The notes beneath the pieces were generated by a model. That model was not told the DNA's origin and ran no database searches. It saw only the letters and a list, made by a program, of their open reading frames with translations. Positions 1 to 7,476 of a stretch of DNA of 48,667 nt are shown here, in pieces (position 1 is the first letter of the stretch; each line of letters starts with the position of its first letter). Both the position numbers and the translations under genes were made by a program. The DNA is from Nitrospirota bacterium (lineage in GTDB: Bacteria > Nitrospirota > Thermodesulfovibrionia > UBA6902): contig JACRLN010000050.1 in NCBI GenBank assembly GCA_016215115.1, positions 1-48,667 of the forward strand, read 5' to 3'.

Positions 1-321
1 AAGTCAAGATAAAAAACACGATAAATGAAAACAACTAATTGATTCGGAAGATTAAATGGAATTTAAGCAGAGATAAGCAAACTTTGCGGCTATTTATTTA
101 ATGGAATGGTTACAATTACCCCCCGTCACTGAATGGTTACCTTTTCAAGCAAATTGAAAAATAATTTTACATAAATAGTCAGCCAAGTAAATAGTGATAG
201 AATCCTAATGAAACGTTTCATTTCAAACAGTTCAGACAGTACAAACAGTTTTATTGGTTCTATTCGTTTTATTGGTTTTATTTGTTAACCAATTAAACCA
301 ATATAACGTTTTAGGTGTTTG
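1..321. other. left-edge noncoding stretch
   Basis: I see no gene in this AT-rich segment. It has two copies of a 10-mer, GAATGGTTAC, near 104-113 and 131-140, separated by a C-rich tract. Subterminal repeats of this sort occur at the ends of some insertion sequences such as the IS21 family, so this may be a decayed element end, but no transposase is present. The part from about 245 on is rich in ATTGG/CCAAT words and forms the dyad listed separately. Confidence 0.4.
271..302 (-). terminator. dyad just downstream of the first gene, possible terminator
   Basis: ATTGGTTT at 271-278 is repeated inverted as AAACCAAT at 295-302, with further partial pairing between. It lies about 20 bp beyond the stop of the minus-strand gene at 322. 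No clean uridine run follows, so a terminator role is only possible. Related AACCAATnAAACCAATT words recur near 2961-2984. Confidence 0.3.
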
Positions 322-1737
322 TTAAAAATGAAAATAAACCATACGAGTCGTAATGTCCCCGGGATGGGCCACATATAAAGGGCCCCATGACGGATTAGCA
401 TCGTGCATTGTCTTCAATATCCCAAGCATCCGTTTAAAAATCACTGGTATGTCAGCGTCTTTGGAAAGACCCGCTGTAACAGCAGCGGCAACCACATGCG
501 CCGCATAGATTCCTGAGGCATAGCGTGAAGGTAACCGACTTGCTGCGGTTAGAAGAGAAAGCAGTTTGTTAACAACCATTTCATCACGGTTGCGCCAATC
601 CTGGATCTCACCTAATGCATGATTTTCCAGGCTCTCCATTTTTGTACGCACCAGCGTGGATGCAACAATTTTTGCAGAGCGACGCGCCATTTCAGCGCTT
701 ACAACAGTTCCTTCCAGGCGGATCTTCGAAAGGTCTTCATCTGTTTCGGATTCAATAACTTTAGACCAATTATCTGCTCCGCTGAAACTCAGCAAGCTTA
801 CTGTATATCCAGCTAAATAACCCCTCAGGATATCAGCAGGATGGGGATCGTTTTCAGGACCATCGTTTCGCAGTTTTGGTTTTCCGGTATAAGCTGCATT
901 TAATCCACGAAAATATCCGATTATTCCTATAGCGGCTGCCGGGCCCATGTTCAGTATCCCGAGAACATCTGATGCTGTTTCATCTATTCTGGAGGACCAA
1001 TACTCCGGTAAACCCGATCCTATTTTCTGAGCTCTAAGAGTATTGCGGATAATCATTGCCAGTTCCTGCCTCAATCCAGTATCTGCCTGAAGGATGTCAT
1101 GACCTGCGGTTTCATGTCCCAGAGCAGCCCAGGCAAGAAGACCGCTCTTTGCATTAGCTGGAGGAAGGTTCACAATTCCAGCGCTTACTCCAAAGCTTAC
1201 AGTTGCGTCCACGGGCCAGGTATATGGGCCAAAATCGGGATGTCCCCATTTTACGAGCGGAGGGATGACGCCTTTATCCGGAGGCTTCACCCCTCTTCTG
1301 TCCTCTGCGCTCAAGAAACCATCATAGAGGTCACTGACAACTTCCTGGAATGAGTCTGTGGCCTTTACATTATATCCTTCTCCATTTTGAAGAATTGCAT
1401 GAGCAATATCGAGCATTAGTCCCCCCAAACCTGCTCTATCAGGGTCGTTCAAGAGAATTTTATTAAACCCTGACGGTCCCAGTCTTTCAAGCTTGCCGGA
1501 GAACGGTTTGAAAACTGTCTCACGATAAAGTGGAGGAAGTTTTTCCCGGGAAGCTTCGAGTCTGCCAAGCAGTTGGCTGTACTCAGTTGGGTCACTTGGT
1601 CCGGTATCACTATCCAATGCAGCTTTTTTCACATCTTCAACACAGTTCCGGAGATTGGCGATATCAGGTTTGCTTTTCAGCAGACTTTTTTCCTGAATTT
1701 GCTCTTTTACCAGGTGAAATATTTCTTTTCTTTTCAT
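322..1737 (-). CDS. hypothetical protein with HETAGHD motif, possible metalloprotein
   Basis: I do not recognise this 471-residue protein. The start is the ATG at 1737 because GGAGGGG sits just upstream; a TTG four codons earlier would overlap that ribosome site. No signal peptide or membrane segment is evident. HETAGHD at about residues 208-214 and DETASD at about 252-257 look like metal ligands in the style of gluzincin peptidases. However, the spacing is H-E-x-x-x-H, not the canonical HExxH, so a peptidase call is not justified. The C-terminal half is helical and alanine-rich, with a conserved-looking DPHPADILRGYL segment near 303-314. The gene stands alone: 36 bp separate its start from the stop of moaC, which lies upstream on the same strand, so it could be the last gene of that run. 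Confidence 0.6.
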   Translation of the reverse strand: MKRKEIFHLVKEQIQEKSLLKSKPDIANLRNCVEDVKKAALDSDTGPSDPTEYSQLLGRLEASREKLPPLYRETVFKPFSGKLERLGPSGFNKILLNDPDRAGLGGLMLDIAHAILQNGEGYNVKATDSFQEVVSDLYDGFLSAEDRRGVKPPDKGVIPPLVKWGHPDFGPYTWPVDATVSFGVSAGIVNLPPANAKSGLLAWAALGHETAGHDILQADTGLRQELAMIIRNTLRAQKIGSGLPEYWSSRIDETASDVLGILNMGPAAAIGIIGYFRGLNAAYTGKPKLRNDGPENDPHPADILRGYLAGYTVSLLSFSGADNWSKVIESETDEDLSKIRLEGTVVSAEMARRSAKIVASTLVRTKMESLENHALGEIQDWRNRDEMVVNKLLSLLTAASRLPSRYASGIYAAHVVAAAVTAGLSKDADIPVIFKRMLGILKTMHDANPSWGPLYVAHPGDITTRMVYFHF

Positions 1738-1773
1738 GGTCCCCTCCAATAAAGAATTAATTTAATAAGGTCG

Positions 1774-2268
1774 TTAACTTCTCTTCCACTCTCCGCTTTT
1801 ACCGCCGCGTTTTTCCATCAGCATAATGTCAGAAATAACCATTGCCTTGTCCACAGCTTTACACATATCGTAAATTGTAAGGGCTGCAACCGAGACAGCG
1901 GTCAAGGCTTCCATTTCAATACCTGTCTGTCCTGTGCATTTGGCCCTTGCCTTTATTTCGACTTTATTCATTTTTTTAACAACATTAAAATCTACGTAAA
2001 CAGAGGCAAGATTCAATTGGTGGCATAATGGTATAAGCTCGCAAGTTTTCTTTGCAGCCAAAATGCCTGCAAGCCGGGCTGTTTCAAAGACATTGCCTTT
2101 TACGATATTATTGTCTGAAATAAGCCGCAGCGTTTCTTTCTTCATGTAAACAGCGCCTGTAGCGATTGCCTCTCTCCGGGTTGCCTGTTTATTGCTTATG
2201 TCAACCATTGTTGCCTTGCCTTTAGTATCAATATGCGTGAGTTTTGGTTTGCCTTTAGATTTTTGAAT
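1774..2268 (-). CDS. moaC: cyclic pyranopterin monophosphate synthase MoaC, apparent ATT start
   Basis: MoaC converts the 8-oxo-GTP-derived cyclic intermediate made by MoaA into cyclic pyranopterin monophosphate in molybdenum cofactor synthesis, in the cytoplasm. Family landmarks are the N-terminal LTHID and MVDIS, the central IPLCHQL, the EMEALTAVSVAALTIYDMCKA stretch and the terminal GGKSGEW. The first ATG is at 2208, but it would cut off LTHIDTKGKAT, which belongs to the family core. The frame stays open up to ATT at 2266-2268, and TGGAGG lies six bases upstream of that ATT. I therefore place the start there, giving about 164 residues, the usual MoaC length. ATT starts are rare but known, for example in infC. 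The stop of the preceding selenoprotein gene is one base upstream, so the two are translationally close. Confidence 0.9.
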   Translation of the reverse strand: MQKSKGKPKLTHIDTKGKATMVDISNKQATRREAIATGAVYMKKETLRLISDNNIVKGNVFETARLAGILAAKKTCELIPLCHQLNLASVYVDFNVVKKMNKVEIKARAKCTGQTGIEMEALTAVSVAALTIYDMCKAVDKAMVISDIMLMEKRGGKSGEWKRS

Positions 2269-2269
2269 G

Positions 2270-2707
2270 TTAAACCTCCAATATTTCCTCTAAGATTTCA
2301 GATGCGTCTTTAATATAATCAGGACAGCGTTCAATTACAATCATCCATGCATCAGGATTTAAATTTTTCTTTGAATCTATATCAAAACCTATAAGCTCTC
2401 TGCAAATGATGGAATCATTCCTCGTTTTAAATCTTTTTACAAATTTTTTAACAAGTTCGTAAGTCCTGGCCTTTGATGCTTTGTTTTTTGTATCTGTGGC
2501 TCCCTGCTTAAGGCCAATAATCATAAAAGCCCCGGTCACTGCACCACAGGTTTCACCCATAAGTCCTATTCCCCCGCCAAAAGGGCTTCCGACCTTCAGC
2601 GCTGTTTCATAATCCATTCCCAGCTTAACCCCGTAAGCTGCCAAAATCGCCTGTGCTCAGTTGAAACCTTTATTGAATAATGATATTGCATCCTCTATTT
2701 GAGTCAT
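2270..2707 (-). CDS. C-GCAxxG-C-C family selenoprotein, in-frame UGA read as Sec
   Basis: Small putative redox protein of the C-GCAxxG-C-C family. Without readthrough only a 124-residue frame is open from a TTG at 2644. Reading upstream through the TGA at 2657-2659 gives MTQIEDAISLFNKGFN-U-AQAILAAYG, then the rest of the domain: GETCGAVTGA, ICRELIGFD and ERCPDYIKDASEIL. In cysteine members the first conserved Cys sits in the GFNC-Q-A context, exactly where the TGA falls. The start is the ATG at 2705-2707, giving 145 residues; no strong Shine-Dalgarno is seen. A hairpin of bacterial SECIS type follows the UGA at the right distance. Some members of this family are known selenoproteins. Selenocysteine incorporation is inferred; SelA, SelB, SelC and SelD are not in the window. 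Confidence 0.85.
2621..2640 (-). promoter_or_regulatory. SECIS-like hairpin
   Basis: In the mRNA, CAGCUUA (2640-2634) pairs perfectly with UAAGCUG (2627-2621) around the six-base loop CGGGGU. The loop begins 23 bases after the UGA at 2657-2659 and has G as its second base. This matches the general rule for bacterial SECIS elements: a short stem, a guanine among the first two loop bases, and a loop roughly 16-37 bases after the UGA. Confidence 0.75.
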
Positions 2708-2853
2708 GTTTGTATAATACTTGCTGATAAAAAAAATTTCTATTTTTTTGTTATCTTCAATATCACTGCTGTCCAAAATATTTTGAAATACAAAGGGAGG
2801 CCCGCTTTATTAATACAAACGCATTAAATAAATTGACATTAACAATTAGTGTC

Positions 2854-2922
2854 GTCATTCCCGTGAAAACGGGAATCCAGTGTTTTTAAGGACTTCTGGA
2901 TACCCGCCTTCGCGGGTATGAC
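2854..2922. repeat. dispersed palindromic repeat, GTCATTCCCG family, copy 1
   Basis: The element starts GTCATTCCCG, has a first hairpin (CCCGTgaaaACGGG) and CGGGAATCCAG, and ends with CTGGATACCCG and a second hairpin CCCGCcttcGCGGG followed by TATGAC. The two ends are inverted copies of one another. Related elements occur at 20532-20599 and 42515-42598. It lies in the divergent gap between the selenoprotein gene and fabF. Confidence 0.75.
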
Positions 2923-3004
2923 AGCAAATGTAACATTATTAATTTCGTTTACAGTTTTTTATTAACCAATGAAACCAATTAAACTTGTGCTAATATAAAT
3001 TACT

Positions 3005-4294
3005 ATGAGAAGGGTTGTAATTACAGGCATAGGAGTTGTAACGCCTCTTGGCAATGATATCGAAACTACATTGAAAGGTTTAATTGGAAAACGCTCAGGC
3101 ATAGACCCCATTGAAAAATTTAATCCTTCAGGGATGACAAGCCGGATTGCAGGAGAATTAATAAATTTCTCTTCAGAAAATTATATATCCAAGAAAGATA
3201 TTCAGAGACTTGATCCGTTTATTCACTATGCAATTGCAGCCGCAGCAATGGCAGCAGAAGATGCAGGACTGATAAGTGCGGAAGTGCGGAAGTGCGGAGG
3301 TACAAAAGCCTCTGTAGGGGCAATTCATGAATTGCCCCTACAGCAAACTCTCCTAACCAATTCAGGCGTTATCATCGGCTCAAGCAGGGGAGGAATAACA
3401 AGCATGGGAAACGCCCTGCAAAAGCATCTTTTAAATGGCAAGCCCTTTTCTGCATATCTAATGCCTGCAACAACAATCAGCATGGCTCCATCTTATATCT
3501 CCATGAAATTCGGCATAAAAGGACCATCTATTGGTATATCAACAGCATGTGCCTCAGGGACTAATGCAATCGGTGAAGCTGCAAGGATGATTAGATATGG
3601 TGAAATCGCTCTTGCTTTTGCAGGAGGTTCTGAAGCGCCCATTTGCAGACTGGCTGTCGGAGGCTACGCAGCATCAGGCGCTCTTTCAAAAAGAAATCAG
3701 GAACCTCAAAAGGCAAGCAGACCTTTTGATAAAGACAGGGACGGTTTTGTAATTTCAGAGGGTGCAGGCATTCTTGTGCTTGAAGAGCTTGATCATGCGC
3801 TGAAAAGAAAAGCAAAGATTTATGCAGAACTTGCAGGATACGGAATATCTTCAGATGCTTTTCATCAGACAAAACCCGACAGCGAAGGCGAAGCTTTTGC
3901 AATTAATAATGCATTAAAAGATGCAAAAATTTCTGTTGAAGAAGTTGACTACATAAACGCTCATGCCACATCAACACCCCTTGGTGATCTTGCAGAGTCA
4001 AGAGCGATCAAAAAAGTATTTGGCAATAGAGTCAACGATATTTATGTAAGCTCATGCAAATCAATGTTAGGACATATGCTCGGCGCTGCCGGAGCTGTTG
4101 AAGCCGCGATAACTGCAATCTCAATAAATAAAGGTATAATCACTCCCACGATTAATCTTGAAGCCCCTGACCCGCGCTGCGACCTTAATCATGTAACCAC
4201 AACAATAAAAAAAGAGATAAACGCAGCCGTTACTAATTCCTTCGGCTTCGGCGGGATAAATGCAGTGCTGGTGATGAGAAAATTCATAGGCTAA
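3005..4294 (+). CDS. fabF: beta-ketoacyl-ACP synthase II FabF with an internal insertion
   Basis: Elongating condensing enzyme of fatty acid synthesis: it condenses malonyl-ACP with acyl-ACP in the cytoplasm. The thiolase-fold signatures are MRRVVITGIGVVTPLG at the N-terminus, the nucleophile Cys182 in STACASGTNA, the two catalytic histidines in NAHATSTPLGD (His320) and GHMLGAAGA (His357), and FGFGGIN near the end. At 429 residues it is slightly longer than usual. The excess is at about residues 94-119, between EDAGLISAE and NSGVIIGSS. There the DNA holds a triple 8-mer and a 30-bp perfect palindrome, inserted without breaking the frame. The start ATG at 3005 agrees with the family N-terminus, though the ribosome site is weak. 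No other fatty acid genes adjoin it. Confidence 0.93.
   Translation: MRRVVITGIGVVTPLGNDIETTLKGLIGKRSGIDPIEKFNPSGMTSRIAGELINFSSENYISKKDIQRLDPFIHYAIAAAAMAAEDAGLISAEVRKCGGTKASVGAIHELPLQQTLLTNSGVIIGSSRGGITSMGNALQKHLLNGKPFSAYLMPATTISMAPSYISMKFGIKGPSIGISTACASGTNAIGEAARMIRYGEIALAFAGGSEAPICRLAVGGYAASGALSKRNQEPQKASRPFDKDRDGFVISEGAGILVLEELDHALKRKAKIYAELAGYGISSDAFHQTKPDSEGEAFAINNALKDAKISVEEVDYINAHATSTPLGDLAESRAIKKVFGNRVNDIYVSSCKSMLGHMLGAAGAVEAAITAISINKGIITPTINLEAPDPRCDLNHVTTTIKKEINAAVTNSFGFGGINAVLVMRKFIG
3313..3342. repeat. 30-bp perfect palindrome inside fabF
   Basis: The left arm TGTAGGGGCAATTCA is followed directly by its exact reverse complement TGAATTGCCCCTACA. Just before it, at about 3275-3298, AGTGCGGA is repeated three times. 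A diverged relative with TGTA-GGGCG arms and a six-base loop lies at 45048-45077 between two tRNA genes, so this is a member of a dispersed family that landed inside a coding region. Confidence 0.8.
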
Positions 4295-4376
4295 GGGGAA
4301 AAGTGTCGGGCGATTGGCGCAGGGTTTCAATGGAATTCAAATTCTTAATTCTCTTGAATTATCTTATATTGTTCTG

Positions 4377-4634
4377 TCATGAAGCTTTAGAACGCAGATT
4401 TTTTTTCTTGATGAGTTCTTCTAAAACTATCGCTATTTGCTTTGATGTCATCCACCCTTGCTCAAGAAGAATCTCCCCGATAAGTTTATGGTGATTATTA
4501 GATAAGTCGTTAGCTATTTGCTCATCTAAGGCTTCTTCTAATTGCTGTGCAGTTATAAAGCCTTTCATTATCGCGATCTCCCCAAATCTAAAAGCGTATT
4601 CAATTGCAGAATCCAGCTCATTTTCATCCATCAT
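4377..4634 (-). CDS. small protein with two MshEN-like half-repeats
   Basis: This 85-residue protein carries the same pattern twice. FGEIAIMKGFITAQQLEEAL at about residues 17-36 and IGEILLEQGWMTSKQIAIVL at about 52-71 share G-E-I/L, G-F/W-I/M-T and Q-L/I spacing. That pattern resembles the N-terminal domain of type II secretion and pilus ATPases (GspE_N or MshEN), which in some members binds c-di-GMP. Here it stands alone without an ATPase. The start is supported by GGAGG eight bases upstream of the ATG at 4634. The link to c-di-GMP is inference from the family resemblance and from the GGDEF and HD-GYP genes further along. Confidence 0.65.
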   Translation of the reverse strand: MMDENELDSAIEYAFRFGEIAIMKGFITAQQLEEALDEQIANDLSNNHHKLIGEILLEQGWMTSKQIAIVLEELIKKKNLRSKAS

Positions 4635-4815
4635 TGTTAATACCTCCTAAACAAGTCAGCATCTTTATATCTTATCGGCTAAATCTATTGATTATATTAG
4701 TTAGAGGTATATATCTCTTACACACAATCTTATAAGGTAAATAAAATGAACTGCATATTTACTGAACAATCAGGCACAGTAATGTCAATGGAAGGCAAGC
4801 GCTTGAAAATTAACA

Positions 4816-4855
4816 GTGGAGCTGAACGGGATCGAACCGTCGACCTCTTGAATGC
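4816..4855 (-). other. 3' fragment of tRNA-Ala, candidate att site
   Basis: Forty bases match exactly the 3' part of the intact tRNA-Ala(GGC) gene at 34296-34371 (matching positions 34298-34337), in the same orientation. The match covers the T arm, the variable loop and the 3' side of the anticodon arm, ends in the anticodon loop, and stops before most of the CCA end. The sequence then diverges by an indel. A displaced 3' tRNA fragment in direct orientation, with the whole gene on the far side, is the usual scar of integration into a tRNA gene. Confidence 0.75.
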
Positions 4856-5037
4856 ATTCACTCAAGAGCAAATTATAAAATCGGCTACTGGTAACGTTTT
4901 GGGATTAAGTCTTTAATTTTCATAGTAGTATAAGTTTCTGATTTTTCTTGTCTTTTCCTGTATTTTCTGTCCCTTGCGCTACATTCGGCTACAATTCCGC
5001 TACACTAACCTTCAATATTAACCCAAATAATGCATTT

Positions 5038-5231
5038 AACCACAGAGGTCACAGAGAAATTTATTGAAATAAAAAAGAAAATACAAAATATTTCTTTTTA
5101 CTCTGTGAACTCTTTTATGCAATAGTAATGTTTAAAAACTCTTAAAGTTAAAAATAATGAGAACACGGAGAAGCCTTTTAAAATTAGAGTCTTTTAAAAA
5201 ATCAAAACTCATCTCTGTGTTCTCTGTGGTT
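5038..5231. repeat. inverted pair of CCACAGAG repeats
   Basis: The 20 bases at 5038-5057 (AACCACAGAGGTCACAGAGA) match the reverse complement of 5212-5231 at 18 of 20 positions. Related ACTCTGTGAACTC and GAACACGGAG words lie between. This kind of element is scattered in many bacterial genomes and can fold as a long imperfect hairpin. No gene lies between the arms. Confidence 0.6.
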
Positions 5232-5308
5232 TTTCAACTGCATTTTTCAGGTTAAATGGCGCGGGCACAAAATGGGCACAATTTTGCACAATTAAAAAAG
5301 GGGCGGAT

Positions 5309-6181
5309 TTAACAATTAAAGCAGCATGCCGGGTCTTTCTTATTAAATGTTTCCAGTAAAATATAAGTCCTGCCTCTGCAGCCGCCTTTACAATTATCAG
5401 CTATGGCGCATCCCCGGCATTCGTAAGGCGGAGCAATAATCTCTTTTCTTATTTGCCGTCTTTTAAATGAGGAGAAGATTTCTTTCAATGTTTCGGAGCA
5501 AAGATTGCCGAGCGTAACAGGCAGTAGCGGGCATGGTGTGACGTCCAGGTTATCAGCAATATAAATCATCGTGTAAGCCCCGTTGCAACCCATGCCTTCA
5601 AGATGCTCTCTTTTGAAAAAGACCTTCCATAAAAACGGGTCGTGAACCGTCAGCTTCAACAGTTCCAACGGTATCTCTTTTAAAGCATGTGCAAGCTGAT
5701 CGACTTCACTATGAGCAGGATAAAATATTTCTCCTTCTTCAGCCCTCTGAATCGGGAACTCAAGCTCCTTTATCCGGTTCTTAATACAAAATGCAATAAC
5801 TGCAGGGATTTCATGGAAGTTTTTTTGATTTAACAGGAAGGAAACATTAGCAATGATGTTATCCGAAACAGATAGAAGCTTCTCTATGGAATCCGTCTCA
5901 GTGAAAAGCGATATTCCGTGCTCTTGTAAATTCTTTATCATCGACCTTTCAATGGCGCCATGATTTATTGTTAACCTGATTTTAATATTCGATCTGGCCA
6001 ATTTATCGATAATATTGCTTACGGTCGTGCTTACAGGGTTTGAAAGGTCCCTGAGGTTAAGGACGAATATTTTGTTCTTTATCAACGCATCGCAGATAAT
6101 TGAAATGATAGCATCACTATACCCGGATGAATTTATGTCCCAGTAGACGATGAATGGGTCTATCAAATTATCAGGAGTCAT
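5309..6181 (-). CDS. GeoRSP-type SPASM-domain protein lacking the radical SAM cluster
   Basis: The 290-residue protein looks like a radical SAM/SPASM enzyme whose N-terminal part has no CxxxCxxC motif. The opening PFIVYWDINSSGYSD is followed by barrel-like segments with no cysteine triad. The C-terminal SPASM region is intact: Cys in GMGCNG, Cys in VTPCPLL, then C-x2-C-x5-C-x3-C in ECRGCAIADNCKGGC, and further Cys in DPACCFNC, enough for auxiliary Fe-S clusters. Its start lies inside the last codons of the radical SAM gene (11-bp overlap), so the two are co-translated and probably act as a pair. From memory, this three-part arrangement with PqqD is the GeoRSP system. Its role may be as a substrate-binding or electron-transfer partner. 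It is the last gene of the run. Confidence 0.8.
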   Translation of the reverse strand: MTPDNLIDPFIVYWDINSSGYSDAIISIICDALIKNKIFVLNLRDLSNPVSTTVSNIIDKLARSNIKIRLTINHGAIERSMIKNLQEHGISLFTETDSIEKLLSVSDNIIANVSFLLNQKNFHEIPAVIAFCIKNRIKELEFPIQRAEEGEIFYPAHSEVDQLAHALKEIPLELLKLTVHDPFLWKVFFKREHLEGMGCNGAYTMIYIADNLDVTPCPLLPVTLGNLCSETLKEIFSSFKRRQIRKEIIAPPYECRGCAIADNCKGGCRGRTYILLETFNKKDPACCFNC

Positions 6182-7184
6182 GACGCCAGCAGTGCGGATC
6201 AGGATTGTTCATATCACCCGTCAGGGCAAGTGTCCTTGCGGTGCAGCCACCCAGGCAGTCAGAATAATGGTCGCAACTTATACATTTCCCCTTAGCTGTT
6301 TTGCCCCTCATCATTTCAAGGACCGTGGAATTCTTCCACACATCAGCAAGGTCGTCAGTGCGCAGGTTTCCGATAACCATGGGAATAAACCCGCAGGGGG
6401 TGATGTCACCGTTTGATTTGATATTCAGGGACAGCTTTCCACACACGCTTCCCTTCACGAGGGTATCATTGCTTTTCTCTACAAGCTGAGAGATGATAGG
6501 GTCTTCAAGAGAAATACGGAGATTCTTTACCGACTTCTTCAACTCAATGGCCCGAATGTAGAAGTCCCGCCACTCCTCAGGAGTGAGGTCAAGTATGTCC
6601 TTGTTGGCTAAGCCGAGGCCCGAGCATTTGAAATTATGAAAGTTGATATTGGTCACCCCGGATGACAGCGCCATCTCAACCAGGCCGTCGACATCATCGA
6701 TATTTATTTTGCAGATGACCGAAGAAATAGAGGTTTCGATACCGGCCTCTTTCAGGTATGCCAACGCTGAGAGTGCCTTCTCATGGCTTCCTTTGATGCC
6801 CCTGAACTTGTCATGGACCCCCGGCTTGGGGCTGTCAATGCTGATGCCCACCTTTGAGAAACCGGCTACCTTGAGTTTCCGAGCGATGTCACGGTCAATC
6901 AGAAAGCCATTGCTGTTCATTGATACTGCAAAGCCCAGGTCCGCGCTGCGCCGGGCGATCTCCAGGAGGTCTTTTCTCAAAAGGGGTTCCCCTCCGCCGA
7001 AATTAACAGAAAACACTTTTGCCTTTGCAAGCTTATCAAGGACAACGCCAACAGTATCAATACTCAGCTCCTCTGTCGTATCGCTCCGGCTGTAACAATG
7101 GCTGCAGGCAAAATTACATATATTCGTGATCGCCCAGTTTACCGTCAGGGGCGAAGAGGGTATCAGATCATTCTTCATATACAA
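6171..7184 (-). CDS. radical SAM/SPASM peptide maturase, GeoRSP type
   Basis: Cytoplasmic radical S-adenosylmethionine enzyme. The [4Fe-4S] SAM cluster motif CNFACSHC is at residues 23-30. The SAM-binding GGGEPLLR is at about 63-70. The C-terminal SPASM domain has Cys in SVCGKLS and ITPCGFI, then CISCDHYSDCLGGC and DPHC. Such enzymes modify ribosomal peptides, for example PqqE and AnSME. The start is the TTG at 7184, six bases after AAGGAGG; the ATG at 7178 is a possible alternative. It overlaps the pqqD-like gene by 17 bp and the SPASM-only gene by 11 bp, so the cassette is one transcript. The substrate is not encoded next to it; two 20-residue genes elsewhere in the same block are candidates. 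Confidence 0.88.
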   Translation of the reverse strand: MYMKNDLIPSSPLTVNWAITNICNFACSHCYSRSDTTEELSIDTVGVVLDKLAKAKVFSVNFGGGEPLLRKDLLEIARRSADLGFAVSMNSNGFLIDRDIARKLKVAGFSKVGISIDSPKPGVHDKFRGIKGSHEKALSALAYLKEAGIETSISSVICKINIDDVDGLVEMALSSGVTNINFHNFKCSGLGLANKDILDLTPEEWRDFYIRAIELKKSVKNLRISLEDPIISQLVEKSNDTLVKGSVCGKLSLNIKSNGDITPCGFIPMVIGNLRTDDLADVWKNSTVLEMMRGKTAKGKCISCDHYSDCLGGCTARTLALTGDMNNPDPHCWRHDS

Positions 7185-7476
7185 GCCCTTCCTCCTTCAT
7201 ATTCTGCAGGAATTCGCCGGCATCTTTTCTCAGGACTTCCTCGTCAACATCAAACATTTCCCGCAGGGTGGAAACGATTTCCTGCGGTGTTTTTCCGTCA
7301 CACAATTTCCATATTTCGGTGCCGAGTACATTGAGAGAATGCATCTTGCCGGAATGAAGCAGGATCGAGGTGCCTATTTCAGCAACATCCTCTCCTGTGT
7401 CGAGCCCTTTATATGCCTGCTCTCTGAACTCGTCCTCTTCTCTCCACATTACGTCCGGGTTTCTGAATATCTTCAT
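7168..7476 (-). CDS. PqqD-family peptide chaperone (RRE), GeoRSP type
   Basis: This 102-residue protein has the PqqD fold: GTSILLHSGKMHSLNVLGTEIWKLCDG (beta strands followed by the first helix), then a helical tail with EIVSTLREMFDV and FLQNMKEEGLV. PqqD proteins bind the leader of a precursor peptide and deliver it to a radical SAM/SPASM enzyme. The start ATG at 7476 shares one base with the TGA of the cupin gene upstream, and its stop lies within the start of the radical SAM gene, so translation is coupled on both sides. Its presence shows that the neighbouring enzyme most likely acts on a ribosomal peptide. Confidence 0.85.
   Translation of the reverse strand: MKIFRNPDVMWREEDEFREQAYKGLDTGEDVAEIGTSILLHSGKMHSLNVLGTEIWKLCDGKTPQEIVSTLREMFDVDEEVLRKDAGEFLQNMKEEGLVYEE

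Larger units (their letters stand above)
4635..5308. other. 674-bp noncoding stretch at the left boundary of the island
   Basis: It holds the tRNA-Ala fragment at 4816-4855 and an inverted pair of CCACAGAG-type repeats at 5038-5231. A short run of related words around 4979-5006 reads GCGCTACATTCGGCTAC then CCGCTACAC. Two short open frames pass through here but neither resembles a known protein. No integrase or excisionase gene is visible, although this is where one would be expected beside an attachment site. Confidence 0.5.

Noticed and set aside
4746-4916. A 56-codon plus-strand frame beginning MNCIFTEQSG that runs through the tRNA-Ala fragment
   Set aside because: Its middle, ERDRTVDLLNAF, is simply tRNA sequence read as protein; there is no family resemblance, so I treat it as chance.
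4860-5020. A minus-strand frame with MKIKDLIPKRYQ as possible integrase remnant
   Set aside because: It is only about 40 codons, has no integrase residues, and could be chance; position beside the att fragment is not enough.
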